A stretch of DNA of 64,000 nucleotides from Vibrio sp. S9_S30 (GCF_014694455.1 NZ_JAAUWT010000003.1:308795-372794); one strand, 5' to 3'. Counted from the stretch's first letter, positions 17,145 to 27,199 are shown. Notes: generated by a model from the sequence alone, not told the origin. A program made the numbers and translations.

Positions 17145-17170
17145 TGCCCGAACGCCCCCATGCTCGGGCA
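17145..17170 (+). terminator. weak hairpin between ligase and exporter genes
   Basis: 7-bp stem TGCCCGA / TCGGGCA with a 12-base loop, followed by TTCTTAAT, in the 67-bp gap before the HlyD-type gene. A partial terminator or a simple spacer. Confidence 0.4.
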
Positions 17171-17192
17171 TTCTTAATACCGGAGAAACGTT

Positions 17193-18431
17193 TTGAGCCA
17201 GCTGTATCGTCAATCTGTCATTGACGCCCAAAAACAACGACTCCACGGCGATGTGTTGCTCACGCAACCTTTGTCTATTTATCTCATTGTGACCATTCTT
17301 TTCGTTTCCGTCACCTTGCTGGGCTTATACCTAAATTACGCCGAATACAGCCGAAAAGAGACGGTTCAGGGCTATATCTTACCCGATAAAGGCATTATCA
17401 AATCCTTTTCGCAACGTGAAGGCATCATCGAAACGGTTCATATCCAAGAGGGTCAGCAAGTTGAGAAAGGCGATCCTTTGATCACCATTCGCTCGAGAAA
17501 CAAACTTGCTAATGGGCTGGATCTGAATCAAACCGTGATTGAAGAGTTTGAGAAGCAGTACCAATACATAGACAAAGAAATTCAATTTCAGAATAACCTT
17601 CACCAACAACAGGTAGCCAAACAAAAAATACTGGTTTCAGACATCGACCATCAACTCACCGCAATAGATGCTCAGAAATCCCTGATCAAAGAGAAGTACG
17701 CACTACAAATAGAAAGACAAAAGCAGCACCAAAAGCTCTTTCAAAATGGCCACCTTTCAGCATTAGACTTACAAACTCAAAAAGAAGCATTAATTGAAAT
17801 TAAAGCTCAGCAAGAGCACGTTACCGCCAGTGAACTTGAACTAAGAAAAACACGAAACACTTTACTGTCTGATTTGGCTATTTTACCCAAACAGAATGAA
17901 CTCAGTATTTTAGACCTTGAGCAACAGAAATCCTCAATACGCCAGCAACTCAGTCAGGCGCAAGGGAACGCCATTCATGTCCTCACTGCCAATGAAAATG
18001 GTAAGGCAACAGGCATCAATGTGGTGACAGGGGAAACCGTAGGTGACAACAAACTGTTGGTCAGCTTACTGCCTGAAAATGCCAAGCTGGTGGCAGAACT
18101 GTTCTTGCCAACTCGCTCTGCTGGCTTTGTGAAAAAAGGCGATATCGTCAAACTCAGGTTAGAGGCCTTCCCCTATCAACGATTTGGCTACCTAAACGGC
18201 AATGTGGAACAAATAGACACGGTGTTACTGCAAAAAGGCGAAACGCCCGTTCCGATTAACGAACCCGTTTACCGTATTAGAGTGGCACTCGAACAAGCGT
18301 TCATCCGATTTGAAGGCACGGACATACCGCTCAAAAATGGCATGCTATTGGAAGCGGATATTTTACTGGAAAGCCGCAGCGTCATGGGCTGGATATTAGA
18401 GCCTATCTACGGATTATTAGGAAAGATATAG
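17193..18431 (+). CDS. HlyD-type membrane-fusion protein for peptide export
   Basis: A 412-residue periplasmic adaptor. One N-terminal TM segment (about residues 29-50) is followed by a lipoyl half (IIETVHIQEGQQVEKGDPL), a long glutamine-rich coiled-coil hairpin (about residues 105-255), the second lipoyl half and a beta-barrel (LFLPTRSAGFVKKGDIVKL). This is the layout of microcin/bacteriocin adaptors (RaxA/MchE-like) that pair with C39-containing ABC exporters and a TolC channel. No TolC gene is in the window. The start is TTG with GGAG seven bases upstream; no suitable ATG exists. Confidence 0.85.
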   Translation: MSQLYRQSVIDAQKQRLHGDVLLTQPLSIYLIVTILFVSVTLLGLYLNYAEYSRKETVQGYILPDKGIIKSFSQREGIIETVHIQEGQQVEKGDPLITIRSRNKLANGLDLNQTVIEEFEKQYQYIDKEIQFQNNLHQQQVAKQKILVSDIDHQLTAIDAQKSLIKEKYALQIERQKQHQKLFQNGHLSALDLQTQKEALIEIKAQQEHVTASELELRKTRNTLLSDLAILPKQNELSILDLEQQKSSIRQQLSQAQGNAIHVLTANENGKATGINVVTGETVGDNKLLVSLLPENAKLVAELFLPTRSAGFVKKGDIVKLRLEAFPYQRFGYLNGNVEQIDTVLLQKGETPVPINEPVYRIRVALEQAFIRFEGTDIPLKNGMLLEADILLESRSVMGWILEPIYGLLGKI

Positions 18432-18432
18432 A

Positions 18433-20538
18433 ATGGATCACGCCGAGAAAGAGCCTCATATTACTGAGCTACTGGAGTATTCCGGCAACCGAAAAGTCGC
18501 CATGATTTCGCAAACGGAAGCCACGGAATGCGGCTTAGCTTGCTTGGCGATGGTCTCGTCCTACTATGGGTATAAACTCGATATGCCTGCTGCACGTCGA
18601 TTTTATTCGCCCGGAATGAAAGGGATCAACATCCAACAGTTGATTCAAACCGCCGACAAAATGCAGCTGGCCGCCAGAGCACTAAAATGCCCATTGGAGC
18701 ACATCGGAAAGCTCACGTTGCCCTGCGTCGTGCACTGGGATCTTAACCATTTTGTGGTACTAACAGGGGTCAAAAAAAATACCGTCACCATTAATGACCC
18801 GGCATCAGGCACCCGCGTCTTATCTCTTACTGAATTCAGTAAACATTACACGGGTATTGCCATTGAGCTCATTCCAACGAAAGAATTTGAACAAAAAGAT
18901 GCACGCCAAAACATGGGCATCAGCCAATTGTGGACACGTGTTTCAGGCCTTGGAAAAGCATTATCCACACTGGTGTTTCTGTCGATTCTTCTCCAGTTTT
19001 TAATGCTGCTTAGCCCCTATTACATTCAGCTGGTTGTGGACGAGGTGCTAGTCAGCTTCGATGATACATTACTGGTCGTCTTAGCCGCTGGGTTCAGCCT
19101 GCTCTTGCTGTTTAACATCACCACCAAAGCGATTCGAAGTTGGTTGATCCTTCGGTTATCCAGCCAGCTAAATCTGCAAATGGGCGCGAATCTGCTTCGT
19201 CATTTACTGCGCCTACCCATGAGCTACTTTGAAACTCGCCACATCGGTGACTTGGTTTCTCGCTTCGGATCCCTCAATCAAGTACGTGAGCGCATGACGA
19301 CAGGTTTAGTCGAAACCATTGTCGACGGCATCATGTCAATTGCGATACTCGCCGTCATGCTCGCTTACAGCCCATTTCTGACTGCCGTTGTCTTGTGTGT
19401 GGTTCTTACCTACCTCACGGTTCGCCTCGCGCTGTACAGTAAACTGCAACAGGCAACAGAAACCTCCATTGAAGCCAGAGCGAAAGAACAAAGCCAATTT
19501 TTGGAAACGGCTCGCGGCATTCAAACCATCCGCCTTTTTAATGCCGAATCCATGCGCCAAAGTACTTGGCAAAATCGCTACAGCTCCGTCATCAATGCCG
19601 ATATCAAACTGGGTAAGCTCAGTATTGGCTTTGACTCGGCAAACCAGTTGCTGTTCGGGTTAGAAAACATCTTCATCATTTTCCTTGCCGCCATGGCGGT
19701 AATGAGTGGGGACATGACCATCGGTATGGTGTTTGCGTTCTTAGCGTACAAAGATCAATTAACCACCCGAATGTCGATGCTGATAGAACAAGTCGTTCAA
19801 TTTAAAATGCTTCGCTTGCACCTTGACCGTATCGCCGATATTGCCCTGCACGAACAAGAGCCGCACCGCGAGAAAGGGCGTAACTTAACCCAGATGCGCG
19901 GCAACATAGAGCTGGTCGATCTGTCGTTCAAATATTCTGAAAATGACGACTACCTTTTCCAAAATATGAATCTCACCATACCTGCCGGTGAATCCATCGC
20001 TTTGGTGGGACCTTCTGGCTGTGGCAAGTCGACATTAATGAAGTTAATGCTTGGGTTGCTTCAACCCTCGTCTGGGAAAATATTGATCGATGGCGAAGAC
20101 ATCCGAGATTTAGGGCTGTCAAGTTATCGAGACAGGATTGCCTCGGTGATGCAAGACGACACGCTGCTTACCGGATCGGTAGAAGAAAACATTACCTTCT
20201 TTTCACCAGAACCCGACCACCAAATGATGATGCAATGCGCGCACATGGCTGGCATTCATGAAGACATAGCCAAACTGCCAATGAACTACCAAAGTTTGGT
20301 GTCGGATATGGGGTCGAATTTCTCGGGCGGTCAAACCCAGCGGTTATTGCTGGCTAGAGCACTTTACCATCGCCCAGCGATTTTGTTTTTGGATGAAGCC
20401 ACCAGCCATTTGGATGTTGAAAATGAAAGCCGAATCAACGAGCACATTAAAGGGCTTCCGTTTACTCGTGTAATGATCGCCCATCGCCCCGAAACCATCA
20501 AAAGTGCGGATAGGGTGGTCAACATCAGTGAGCTCTAG
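18433..20538 (+). CDS. peptidase-containing ABC exporter (C39-TMD-NBD)
   Basis: A 701-residue protein that cuts the leader after Gly-Gly and exports the mature peptide. The C39 peptidase occupies residues 20-140 with QTEATECGLAC (Q27, C33), HWDLNHFVVL (H106) and NDPASG (D122), so the triad is intact. Six TM helices span about 165-450. The ATPase has Walker A GPSGCGKST, signature FSGGQTQRLLLARAL and Walker B ILFLDEATSHLD. The ATG lies one base after the adaptor's stop. The double-glycine leaders of the intact precursors are the natural substrates. Confidence 0.92.
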   Translation: MDHAEKEPHITELLEYSGNRKVAMISQTEATECGLACLAMVSSYYGYKLDMPAARRFYSPGMKGINIQQLIQTADKMQLAARALKCPLEHIGKLTLPCVVHWDLNHFVVLTGVKKNTVTINDPASGTRVLSLTEFSKHYTGIAIELIPTKEFEQKDARQNMGISQLWTRVSGLGKALSTLVFLSILLQFLMLLSPYYIQLVVDEVLVSFDDTLLVVLAAGFSLLLLFNITTKAIRSWLILRLSSQLNLQMGANLLRHLLRLPMSYFETRHIGDLVSRFGSLNQVRERMTTGLVETIVDGIMSIAILAVMLAYSPFLTAVVLCVVLTYLTVRLALYSKLQQATETSIEARAKEQSQFLETARGIQTIRLFNAESMRQSTWQNRYSSVINADIKLGKLSIGFDSANQLLFGLENIFIIFLAAMAVMSGDMTIGMVFAFLAYKDQLTTRMSMLIEQVVQFKMLRLHLDRIADIALHEQEPHREKGRNLTQMRGNIELVDLSFKYSENDDYLFQNMNLTIPAGESIALVGPSGCGKSTLMKLMLGLLQPSSGKILIDGEDIRDLGLSSYRDRIASVMQDDTLLTGSVEENITFFSPEPDHQMMMQCAHMAGIHEDIAKLPMNYQSLVSDMGSNFSGGQTQRLLLARALYHRPAILFLDEATSHLDVENESRINEHIKGLPFTRVMIAHRPETIKSADRVVNISEL

Positions 20539-20544
20539 ATCCAC

Positions 20545-21429
20545 CTAAGCACTATGACGGCGTAGCAGGCTTTTCGGTGAGAAGCCTGTGACCAACATGG
20601 TGCCACTGACCACCAGTATGGTGCCAATTACTGTGTTAAACCCGATCGGCTCACCCAGTATCAAATGTCCCCATAAAATACCAAAAAACGGAATCAAAAA
20701 AGTCACAGAAAGCGTGGATGCAGGTCCGATATCCGTCACCAAACGAAAGTACAACAGATACGCCAACCCTGTACACAACACACCCAGTACCGCGACCGAT
20801 GACCATTCAAATACCGTCGGCATCTCAGGCATCGGTAGCCAGGGCAATAAAGGCAGCACCAAAATCACAGCCCCCCACATACTTCCGTGCGCATTATCGA
20901 ACGATGAAATCTTGGGTGCATTCTTGGCGTAGTTAGTCGCTATCCCATAACAGGATGCGGCCATCACTCCGGCGATAATAGGCAATGTCGCTTCTTCACC
21001 AATGTTTACGGCATCCCACCCCACTAATACAGCGACACCTATAACCCCCAGCACTAAACCAACTCCCCCTTTGAGCGACAAGGGAGTCTTGTGCCAAAAA
21101 TACGCAATCACCGCTCCCCAAATCACCGCTGTCGAATTCAAAATAGACAAGGTAGACGCATTCAATGTTTGAGCCGCATAGGCGAAAAGCATAAATGGCA
21201 TAGCGGTGTTGAAAGACGCAATCATCAGAAAGTGCTTAGGGTACTGAAGCAAAATCAGCCGACGTTTAAGAAACACAGACACCAGCAGCAAACTGATGGC
21301 AGCAAACAGCACCCGAAATTCGATTAAATACGCAGGACCAAAGCTGTTGGCGGCGATCCTCATAAAAAGAAAAGACGCCCCCCAAATCGCCGCGAGGCAT
21401 AGTAATCGTAAAAAGTTGGCTGTCGTCAT
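20545..21429 (-). CDS. EamA/DMT-family transporter
   Basis: A 294-residue membrane exporter with ten hydrophobic segments and two EamA repeats (CLAAIWGASFLFMRIA begins the first). The ATG at 21429 follows AAAGGATAAAG; an upstream in-frame ATG at 21483 would add a polar 18-residue leader. It is convergent with the peptide exporter (6-bp gap) and divergent from a LysR gene that may control it or the downstream module. Substrate unknown. Confidence 0.82.
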   Translation of the reverse strand: MTTANFLRLLCLAAIWGASFLFMRIAANSFGPAYLIEFRVLFAAISLLLVSVFLKRRLILLQYPKHFLMIASFNTAMPFMLFAYAAQTLNASTLSILNSTAVIWGAVIAYFWHKTPLSLKGGVGLVLGVIGVAVLVGWDAVNIGEEATLPIIAGVMAASCYGIATNYAKNAPKISSFDNAHGSMWGAVILVLPLLPWLPMPEMPTVFEWSSVAVLGVLCTGLAYLLYFRLVTDIGPASTLSVTFLIPFFGILWGHLILGEPIGFNTVIGTILVVSGTMLVTGFSPKSLLRRHSA

Positions 21430-21649
21430 TTCTTTATCCTTTTCTAATAAGACTTCACTGTGTATTAGGTTGATAAAAAACACAATTACAAATCAAATTG
21501 CGGTTCCGATAATGGCGATCTATTGTTTTTCGCAGAACATAAATTGCACGCCATGTTTTAACCAATAACGCTCACCCACCAAGCATATTGAGATCACTTC
21601 GTATATCTTAAGAACATTGATAGAACGAATAATAGGCAAGGAATACGTC

Positions 21650-22546
21650 ATGAATTTCAAGCGCATTGAAACTTTCGTACTGGTGGCAACGCTGGGTAGC
21701 TTTCGTAAAGCCGCGGAGCAACAGTTCACCACTCAGCCTGCCATTTCCACACGAATAGCGGGATTAGAAGAAGAGTTGGGGGTTAAGCTGTTCGACAGAG
21801 ACACTTCCCCAATTGTGCTCACAGCACAAGGTAAAGACCTGTTACCTTATGCTGAGAAAATGCTGTATATGGCGGAACAAATGCACAAACGTGCCGACAT
21901 CAGCCGGTTACTTTCAGGAACACTGCGTTTGGGGGTATCTGAAACCATTGCGCATACTTGGCTAACCGATTTCCTCAAAGTGCTTCATCATGAGCTGCCT
22001 AACCTCAATGTGGACATGACGGTTGATGTCACTGGTAACTTGAAGAGCGGGCTGCTTGATCGCTCACTGGATTTGGCTTTTTTAATGGGACCGGTTGCCG
22101 AGCCCGGGATCACCAATCACGATCTTTGCCAATTTCCATTGGTGTGGGTGGCCAGCACCGACCTACCTTTACCCGATAAAACCTTATCGCTGGAAGAGAT
22201 GGTTCAATACCCGATCATTACGTACTCTCGCAACACTCAGCCTTTTTCCGAGATCAGCGAAAAATGCATGCAGATCGACGGGCTTCCCGCGCGGTTTTTC
22301 TCGTCCAGTTCACTGTCTGCCTGCCTTAAACTCACTCTAGATCAGATTGGCATTTCCACTTTGCCGTTGGCGACAGTCTCTTCCGATATTCAGCGGGGTG
22401 TACTCAAAAAATTGGATGCTCACTGGGAGCCCTCTGCGTTGGCTTTTACCGCTTCGTATCCTTCGGTTGCATTTAACAGTGCGGCTGAGCTTGCCGCAGA
22501 GATTGCCGTGAGAGTGGCAGAGAAATTTGAACAGGGTGATAAATAA
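21650..22546 (+). CDS. LysR-family regulator
   Basis: A 298-residue LysR-type activator/repressor. The N-terminal winged helix-turn-helix (residues 1-60, FRKAAEQQFTTQPAISTRIA) is followed by a periplasmic-binding-like effector domain. The ATG at 21650 has AAGGAA upstream and fits the family N-terminus; an ATG at 21617 would add 11 residues. It stands at the head of the DUF1445-TRAP-pxpABC genes, so control by 5-oxoproline or a related compound is the likeliest role. Control of the divergent EamA gene is the alternative. Confidence 0.88.
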   Translation: MNFKRIETFVLVATLGSFRKAAEQQFTTQPAISTRIAGLEEELGVKLFDRDTSPIVLTAQGKDLLPYAEKMLYMAEQMHKRADISRLLSGTLRLGVSETIAHTWLTDFLKVLHHELPNLNVDMTVDVTGNLKSGLLDRSLDLAFLMGPVAEPGITNHDLCQFPLVWVASTDLPLPDKTLSLEEMVQYPIITYSRNTQPFSEISEKCMQIDGLPARFFSSSSLSACLKLTLDQIGISTLPLATVSSDIQRGVLKKLDAHWEPSALAFTASYPSVAFNSAAELAAEIAVRVAEKFEQGDK

Positions 22547-22642
22547 AATTTATACCAGTAAGTAAAAAACCATAATTGGACTTTATGCACTTACAAAGCA
22601 ACACTTGAGTTACATTTCTTTAACAATGGACTGCTTTGCGAA

Positions 22643-23464
22643 ATGCTCAATACACATTCTAAGCCTTCAGCCTACAAAGCTCAGCGACTTGCTCAAGCGT
22701 CTGAAGTAAGAAAAAAAATCCGACTTGGAAAATTCAACCAGCCAACCAGTGGTGTCGCCTCTGGGCTGGTTCAAGGCAATATCGTGATACTGCCGCAAGA
22801 GTGGGCAAACGACTTTTTACGGTTTTGCCAAAGCAATCCCGCCGCTTGCCCGTTAATTGCCGTTTCTCAACCTGGGCATCCTCTGTTGTCTGATCTTGGT
22901 GAAGACATCGACATCAGAACGGATGTGCCAGAATTCAAGGTATTTCGACACGGGGAACACGCAGAAACCGTGACCGACATTCACAGCCTGTGGCAGTCCG
23001 ATTTTGTCACGTTTGTACTCGGCTGCTCATTTTCGTTCGAAGATTCGCTTGAGCGCGCAGGGCTAACGGTAAGAAACATCGAGTCCCAAACCAATGTGTC
23101 TATGTACAAAACCAATATTCCAACGACGCCAAGTGGCCGGTTTCACGGCAATATGGTGGTGTCCATGCGCCCATTTGTTGCATCAGATGCGATTCGTGCC
23201 ATCCAAGTCACCTCCCGCTTGCCTAAAGCACACGGTGCTCCCGTCCATATTGGCGACCCTACCCTGATAGGGATCGATGATCTATCACAACCTGACTTTG
23301 GCGATGCCGTCGACATACACCAACACGAACTCCCTGTTTTTTGGGCCTGTGGTGTCACCCCCCAAGTGGCGATTGCTAATGCAAAACCCCCGATTGCGAT
23401 CACCCACGTACCCGGAAAAATGCTCATCACAGATTGCCTAAACGATGAATTGGCAGTGCTGTAG
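22643..23464 (+). CDS. DUF1445/YcsI-family protein (putative hydro-lyase or D-glutamate cyclase)
   Basis: A 273-residue cytosolic protein of the PF07286 family, recognised from [39 protein letters not shown] and [11 protein letters not shown]. Bacillus ycsI lies next to ycsF/kipI/kipA, the same companions as here. Mammalian relatives with this domain convert D-glutamate and 5-oxoproline, so a role next to oxoprolinase is sensible, but the reaction here is inference. The ribosome-binding site is weak. Confidence 0.82.
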   Translation: MLNTHSKPSAYKAQRLAQASEVRKKIRLGKFNQPTSGVASGLVQGNIVILPQEWANDFLRFCQSNPAACPLIAVSQPGHPLLSDLGEDIDIRTDVPEFKVFRHGEHAETVTDIHSLWQSDFVTFVLGCSFSFEDSLERAGLTVRNIESQTNVSMYKTNIPTTPSGRFHGNMVVSMRPFVASDAIRAIQVTSRLPKAHGAPVHIGDPTLIGIDDLSQPDFGDAVDIHQHELPVFWACGVTPQVAIANAKPPIAITHVPGKMLITDCLNDELAVL

Positions 23465-23491
23465 CTGATCAGCAATGACTTAAGCTACTAA

Positions 23492-23523
23492 TTAAGCGAT
23501 ATAAATGTTAAGCGATATAAATG
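23492..23523. repeat. 16-bp tandem duplication before dctP
   Basis: Two perfect adjacent copies of ttaagcgatataaatg, directly before the GGAG ribosome-binding site of the TRAP binding-protein gene. The second copy overlaps a spurious ATG. Confidence 0.85.
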
Positions 23524-23535
23524 GAGATTAACATC

Positions 23536-24507
23536 ATGAAATGGAAAGCAAAAACCGCCGCCACGTTACTTATCAGTGGATTATTCGCTCACAGTGCGCT
23601 TGCCGAGAAATGGCATATGCCGACGCCGTACGGTGATGGTCACTTATCGACTCAAATCGCCTATCAGTTTGCTAAAGACATCAAAAACGATACCAATGGC
23701 GACGTCGATATCACGGTCTATTCTGGCGCCTCTTTAATGAAGCACCCTGAAATTCCGCGTGCTGTGCGGACTGGTCAAGTTCAGCTTGGGGAAGTGTTCA
23801 TCGGCATCATGGGAAACACGCACCCAATCTTTAAACACGACAACATTCCTTTCCTTGCGACCAATTACGACCAAGCCAAAAAGCTATGGTTAGCCGCTAA
23901 ACCGGAAGTTGAAAAACAACTCAGCAAAGAAGGGTTGATGCTTCTGTACACCGCACCGTGGCCATCGCAGAGCCTTTACACGAAGAAACCGATTCAATCG
24001 TTAGCGGATCTGAAAGGCAGCAAAATGCGCGCCTACAGCCCATCCACATCGCGCCTTGCTGACTTGATGAATACCACCCCCACCACCGTGCAATTGCCTG
24101 ACATTCCTCAAGCATTCAGTACTGGGATTATTGATGCGATGATCACCTCACCATCCACAGGCGCCAATGGTCAAGCGTGGGATTACCTCAGTCACTTTAC
24201 CGAAGTAAAAGCGTGGATCCCTAAAAACTTCGTCGTCGTGAACAAGCGTGCATTCAAACGATTAGATAAAGACGCTCAAAAGAGCATTCTGGCGGCGGCT
24301 GAGAAAGCAGAAAAATCGGCGTGGGATCTCGTTGTAGAGCGTGAAGCTCGTGATACTGCCATCCTTGCAGATAACGGCATTAAAGTTACGCAACCATCAG
24401 AAACGCTGCTGGCTGAGCTGAAAGAGATTGGCGTCACCATGACGAAAGAATGGGAACAAGAAGCCCCTTCAGAAGTAAAAATGGTGCTCGACAGATACAA
24501 CCAATAA
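23536..24507 (+). CDS. TRAP transporter solute-binding protein (DctP family)
   Basis: A 323-residue periplasmic binding protein. The signal peptide ends AHSALA before EKWHMPTPYG. Family marks are LKGSKMRAYSPS near residue 165 and the conserved Arg in it that holds the ligand carboxylate. The ATG at 23536 has GGAG nine bases upstream; an in-frame ATG at 23521 overlaps that site and is less likely. The setting next to pxpABC points to 5-oxoproline (pyroglutamate) as ligand. A terminator-like hairpin follows the gene, which would raise its level above the membrane subunits. Confidence 0.9.
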   Translation: MKWKAKTAATLLISGLFAHSALAEKWHMPTPYGDGHLSTQIAYQFAKDIKNDTNGDVDITVYSGASLMKHPEIPRAVRTGQVQLGEVFIGIMGNTHPIFKHDNIPFLATNYDQAKKLWLAAKPEVEKQLSKEGLMLLYTAPWPSQSLYTKKPIQSLADLKGSKMRAYSPSTSRLADLMNTTPTTVQLPDIPQAFSTGIIDAMITSPSTGANGQAWDYLSHFTEVKAWIPKNFVVVNKRAFKRLDKDAQKSILAAAEKAEKSAWDLVVEREARDTAILADNGIKVTQPSETLLAELKEIGVTMTKEWEQEAPSEVKMVLDRYNQ

Positions 24508-24518
24508 TACATTACCTT

Positions 24519-24545
24519 AAGGCTCTGCTTTCAGAGCCTTTCTTT
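24519..24545 (+). terminator. attenuator after the TRAP binding-protein gene
   Basis: Perfect 9-bp stem AAGGCTCTG / CAGAGCCTT with a 4-base loop followed by TCTTT, inside the operon between dctP and dctQ. Confidence 0.75.
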
Positions 24546-24595
24546 GAACTGAGGTCGATTGACCTAATACCGAAGTATTGCTGTGGGGTTTTTCA

Positions 24596-25102
24596 GTGAA
24601 TACGTTTAAACACACGCTTTATATGCTGTCTGGCTACTCATCTGGGTTGTGCATCGTTCTGATGATGCTGATCATTCTGGCTCAGGTGGTGGGACGATTG
24701 TTTGGGTTTATTGTGCCGTCAGCCGAAGATTTTTCTGGTTACGCGTTGGCCGCATCCACTTTTTTTGGGCTGGCATACGCTTTTCGAGAAGGCGGGCACA
24801 TTCGCGTGACATTGGTGATTCAGCGTTTACCTGAACGTATACAGCACTATCAAGAGACGTTCATCCTTATTTTTGCTTTTCTCTTGGTAACGTTTATGAG
24901 CTTTTACTGCGCCCATATGGTGTGGGAATCCTACGATTTTGAAGAAGTCACCCATGGCTACATTCCGATCCCGTTGTGGATGCCACAAGTGCCTGTTGCG
25001 CTGGGCATGTTTGGTCTTAATTTGGCCGTGCTCGACAACCTCATTATGGCATTGAAAGGGCAAGCACCGGCATACAAAGCCCACGAAGGCGAGACGGAGT
25101 AA
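24596..25102 (+). CDS. TRAP transporter small membrane subunit (DctQ family)
   Basis: A 168-residue four-TM protein that joins the large permease. It has ILAQVVGRLFGF, DFSGYALAASTFFGLAYAFREGGHIRV (the conserved acid and GGHIRV of DctQ) and a short charged tail. GTG at 24596 with TGGGGT upstream is chosen; a TTG at 24578 would add six residues. It lies 12 bp before dctM. Confidence 0.83.
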   Translation: MNTFKHTLYMLSGYSSGLCIVLMMLIILAQVVGRLFGFIVPSAEDFSGYALAASTFFGLAYAFREGGHIRVTLVIQRLPERIQHYQETFILIFAFLLVTFMSFYCAHMVWESYDFEEVTHGYIPIPLWMPQVPVALGMFGLNLAVLDNLIMALKGQAPAYKAHEGETE

Positions 25103-25114
25103 GGAAAAGCATTC

Positions 25115-26422
25115 ATGGATATTTCTGTTATTTCTATTATCTTGGCACTCACCATGATCCTCATGCTCGCCGCTGGGATATGGGTGTCGCTTGCTTTAAT
25201 TGGCGTTGGAGTGCTCGGTTTGTACATGACGGGCAATGAACAAATCGGCTTGCTGTTCGCCACCTCAAGTTGGGGTGGAAGCACCAGTTGGTCACTCACG
25301 GCTTTGCCGATGTTTATTTGGATGGGAGAACTGCTGTTTCGAACTCGCCTGTCTGAAGATCTCTTTAAAGGGCTTGCCCCGTGGTTAAGTGGATTTCCGG
25401 GGAAGCTCTTGCACGTTAACGTACTGAGCTGCGGTATTTTCGCGGCGGTATCGGGATCCTCCGCCGCAACAGCGGCAACCATAGGGCGTATGACACTGCC
25501 GGAGCTTAAAGCCCAAGGTTACAGCGAAAAAATGGCCATCGGCACGCTTGCGGGTTCTGGCACTCTGGGGTTACTGATCCCACCTTCTATCATTTTGATC
25601 GTTTATGGTGTGGCCGCAGAAGTGTCCATTGGCCGGCTATTCATCGCTGGAGCCCTACCTGGGCTTATGCTGGTGATGATGTTTATGGGGTATACGGCGG
25701 TATGGGCACTACTCACTAAAGACGGGCTCCCTGCACACAATAAAGAAAGCGTGTCTTTCACCGTTAAGGTGGCGGCACTCAAAAAACTCCTGCCAATCGT
25801 CAGCCTTATCCTGTTCGTACTCGGTTCCATATACGGTGGGCTGACTACACCAACCGAAGCCGCGGCACTGGGCGTCTTTGGCGCACTCATTCTGGCGTGG
25901 ATGACGGGTTCTTTGTCGCTGAGCACCTTTCTTGACAGCTTGCTCGGTGCGGTGAAAAGTTCCTGCATGATTGGGCTGATTCTGGTTGGTGCGCACTTTC
26001 TGACACTGGCAATGGGCTTTTTGGGCATTCCTCGCGCATTGGCGGAATGGATAGCGACGTTGACTCTGTCTCCGTTTGAATTGCTTATCTACCTAACGGT
26101 ACTGTTCGTTATTCTCGGGTGTTTTTTGGATGGCATCTCTGTTGTTGTGTTAACCGTCGCCGTTGTCATGCCAATGGTGCAACAAGCTGGCATCGACTTG
26201 TTGTGGTTTGGTATATTCATTGTATTGGTTGTCGAAATGTCACAAATTACCCCGCCAGTTGGGTTTAATTTGTTTGTTATTCAGGCACTCACAGGTAAAA
26301 ACATACTCTATGTGGCACGCGCTGCACTGCCCTTTTTCTTATTGATTTTAGTGGGTTTGGTCATGATCACCGTATTTCCAGAGATCGTGACCTATTTACC
26401 CACCACCATGACACAAAGATAA
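25115..26422 (+). CDS. TRAP transporter large permease (DctM family)
   Basis: A 435-residue permease with 11-12 TM segments that moves the solute with sodium. It shows AAVSGSSAATAATIG near residue 115, LAGSGTLGLLIPPS near 150 and the mirrored second half EMSQITPPVGFNLFVI near 375, which form the two substrate/sodium sites of the family. The ATG follows AAGGAAAAG. It completes the TRAP system with the two genes before it. Confidence 0.93.
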   Translation: MDISVISIILALTMILMLAAGIWVSLALIGVGVLGLYMTGNEQIGLLFATSSWGGSTSWSLTALPMFIWMGELLFRTRLSEDLFKGLAPWLSGFPGKLLHVNVLSCGIFAAVSGSSAATAATIGRMTLPELKAQGYSEKMAIGTLAGSGTLGLLIPPSIILIVYGVAAEVSIGRLFIAGALPGLMLVMMFMGYTAVWALLTKDGLPAHNKESVSFTVKVAALKKLLPIVSLILFVLGSIYGGLTTPTEAAALGVFGALILAWMTGSLSLSTFLDSLLGAVKSSCMIGLILVGAHFLTLAMGFLGIPRALAEWIATLTLSPFELLIYLTVLFVILGCFLDGISVVVLTVAVVMPMVQQAGIDLLWFGIFIVLVVEMSQITPPVGFNLFVIQALTGKNILYVARAALPFFLLILVGLVMITVFPEIVTYLPTTMTQR

Positions 26423-26464
26423 TCGAATCTGCGTTTTTAAAAGACATCGTTTAAGAGACAAAAC

Positions 26465-27199
26465 ATGAAACTGAATTGCGATATGGGTGAGTCCTTTGGC
26501 GGCTGGGCTAAAGGACAGGATTCTCACGTCATGCCTTTTATCGACATGGCGAACATTGCGTGTGGCTTTCACGCTTCAGACCCACTGACCATGGACAAAA
26601 CCGTTCGCATGGCCGTCGAGAACAACGTAAAAATTGGTGCCCACCCTGGCTACCCCGATCTCGTTGGGTTTGGGCGTCGTAATATGGATATTGCCCCCCA
26701 AGAGCTCGAAGCCATATTGATCTACCAAATTGGTGCTCTGGATGCGATTTGCCAAAAACACGGCACTGAAGTCAGCTACATCAAACCTCATGGCGCGATG
26801 TACAACCAGATGATGAAAGACAAAACCATTCTGGCTACCATCATGAAAGCGGTTCGCAAAGTTCGCCCACTTTGCCCGCTCGTGGTGATGGCAACCCCAA
26901 ATAACGACATTATTCGAGCCATGGCACAAGAGCACGGCATTGAGGTGTGGTTTGAAGCGTTTTCTGATCGGGCATACGACGACGAAGGCTATCTGGTTTC
27001 TCGCCACAAAGCGGGGGCGGTGTATACCGATTTCACTCGCATCAAAAATCAAATAGGCCAAATCATCGAAGAAGGCTGTGTGACCACCATAACAGGCAAA
27101 AAGCTGTCCATCGACGTCGACACCATTTGCATTCACGGCGACGGCGAGCACGCGGCCAGAGTGAGTGAAGCGGCGGCAGTCATGAGGAGAGCCAACTGA
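26465..27199 (+). CDS. pxpA: 5-oxoprolinase subunit A (LamB/YcsF family)
   Basis: A 244-residue subunit of the ATP-dependent 5-oxoprolinase that opens pyroglutamate to glutamate. It begins MKLNCDMGESFGGW and carries the family segments NIACGFHASDP, IGAHPGYPD and YIKPHGAMYN. The stop shares one base with the pxpB ATG, so the three subunits are probably made in step. Confidence 0.92.
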   Translation: MKLNCDMGESFGGWAKGQDSHVMPFIDMANIACGFHASDPLTMDKTVRMAVENNVKIGAHPGYPDLVGFGRRNMDIAPQELEAILIYQIGALDAICQKHGTEVSYIKPHGAMYNQMMKDKTILATIMKAVRKVRPLCPLVVMATPNNDIIRAMAQEHGIEVWFEAFSDRAYDDEGYLVSRHKAGAVYTDFTRIKNQIGQIIEEGCVTTITGKKLSIDVDTICIHGDGEHAARVSEAAAVMRRAN

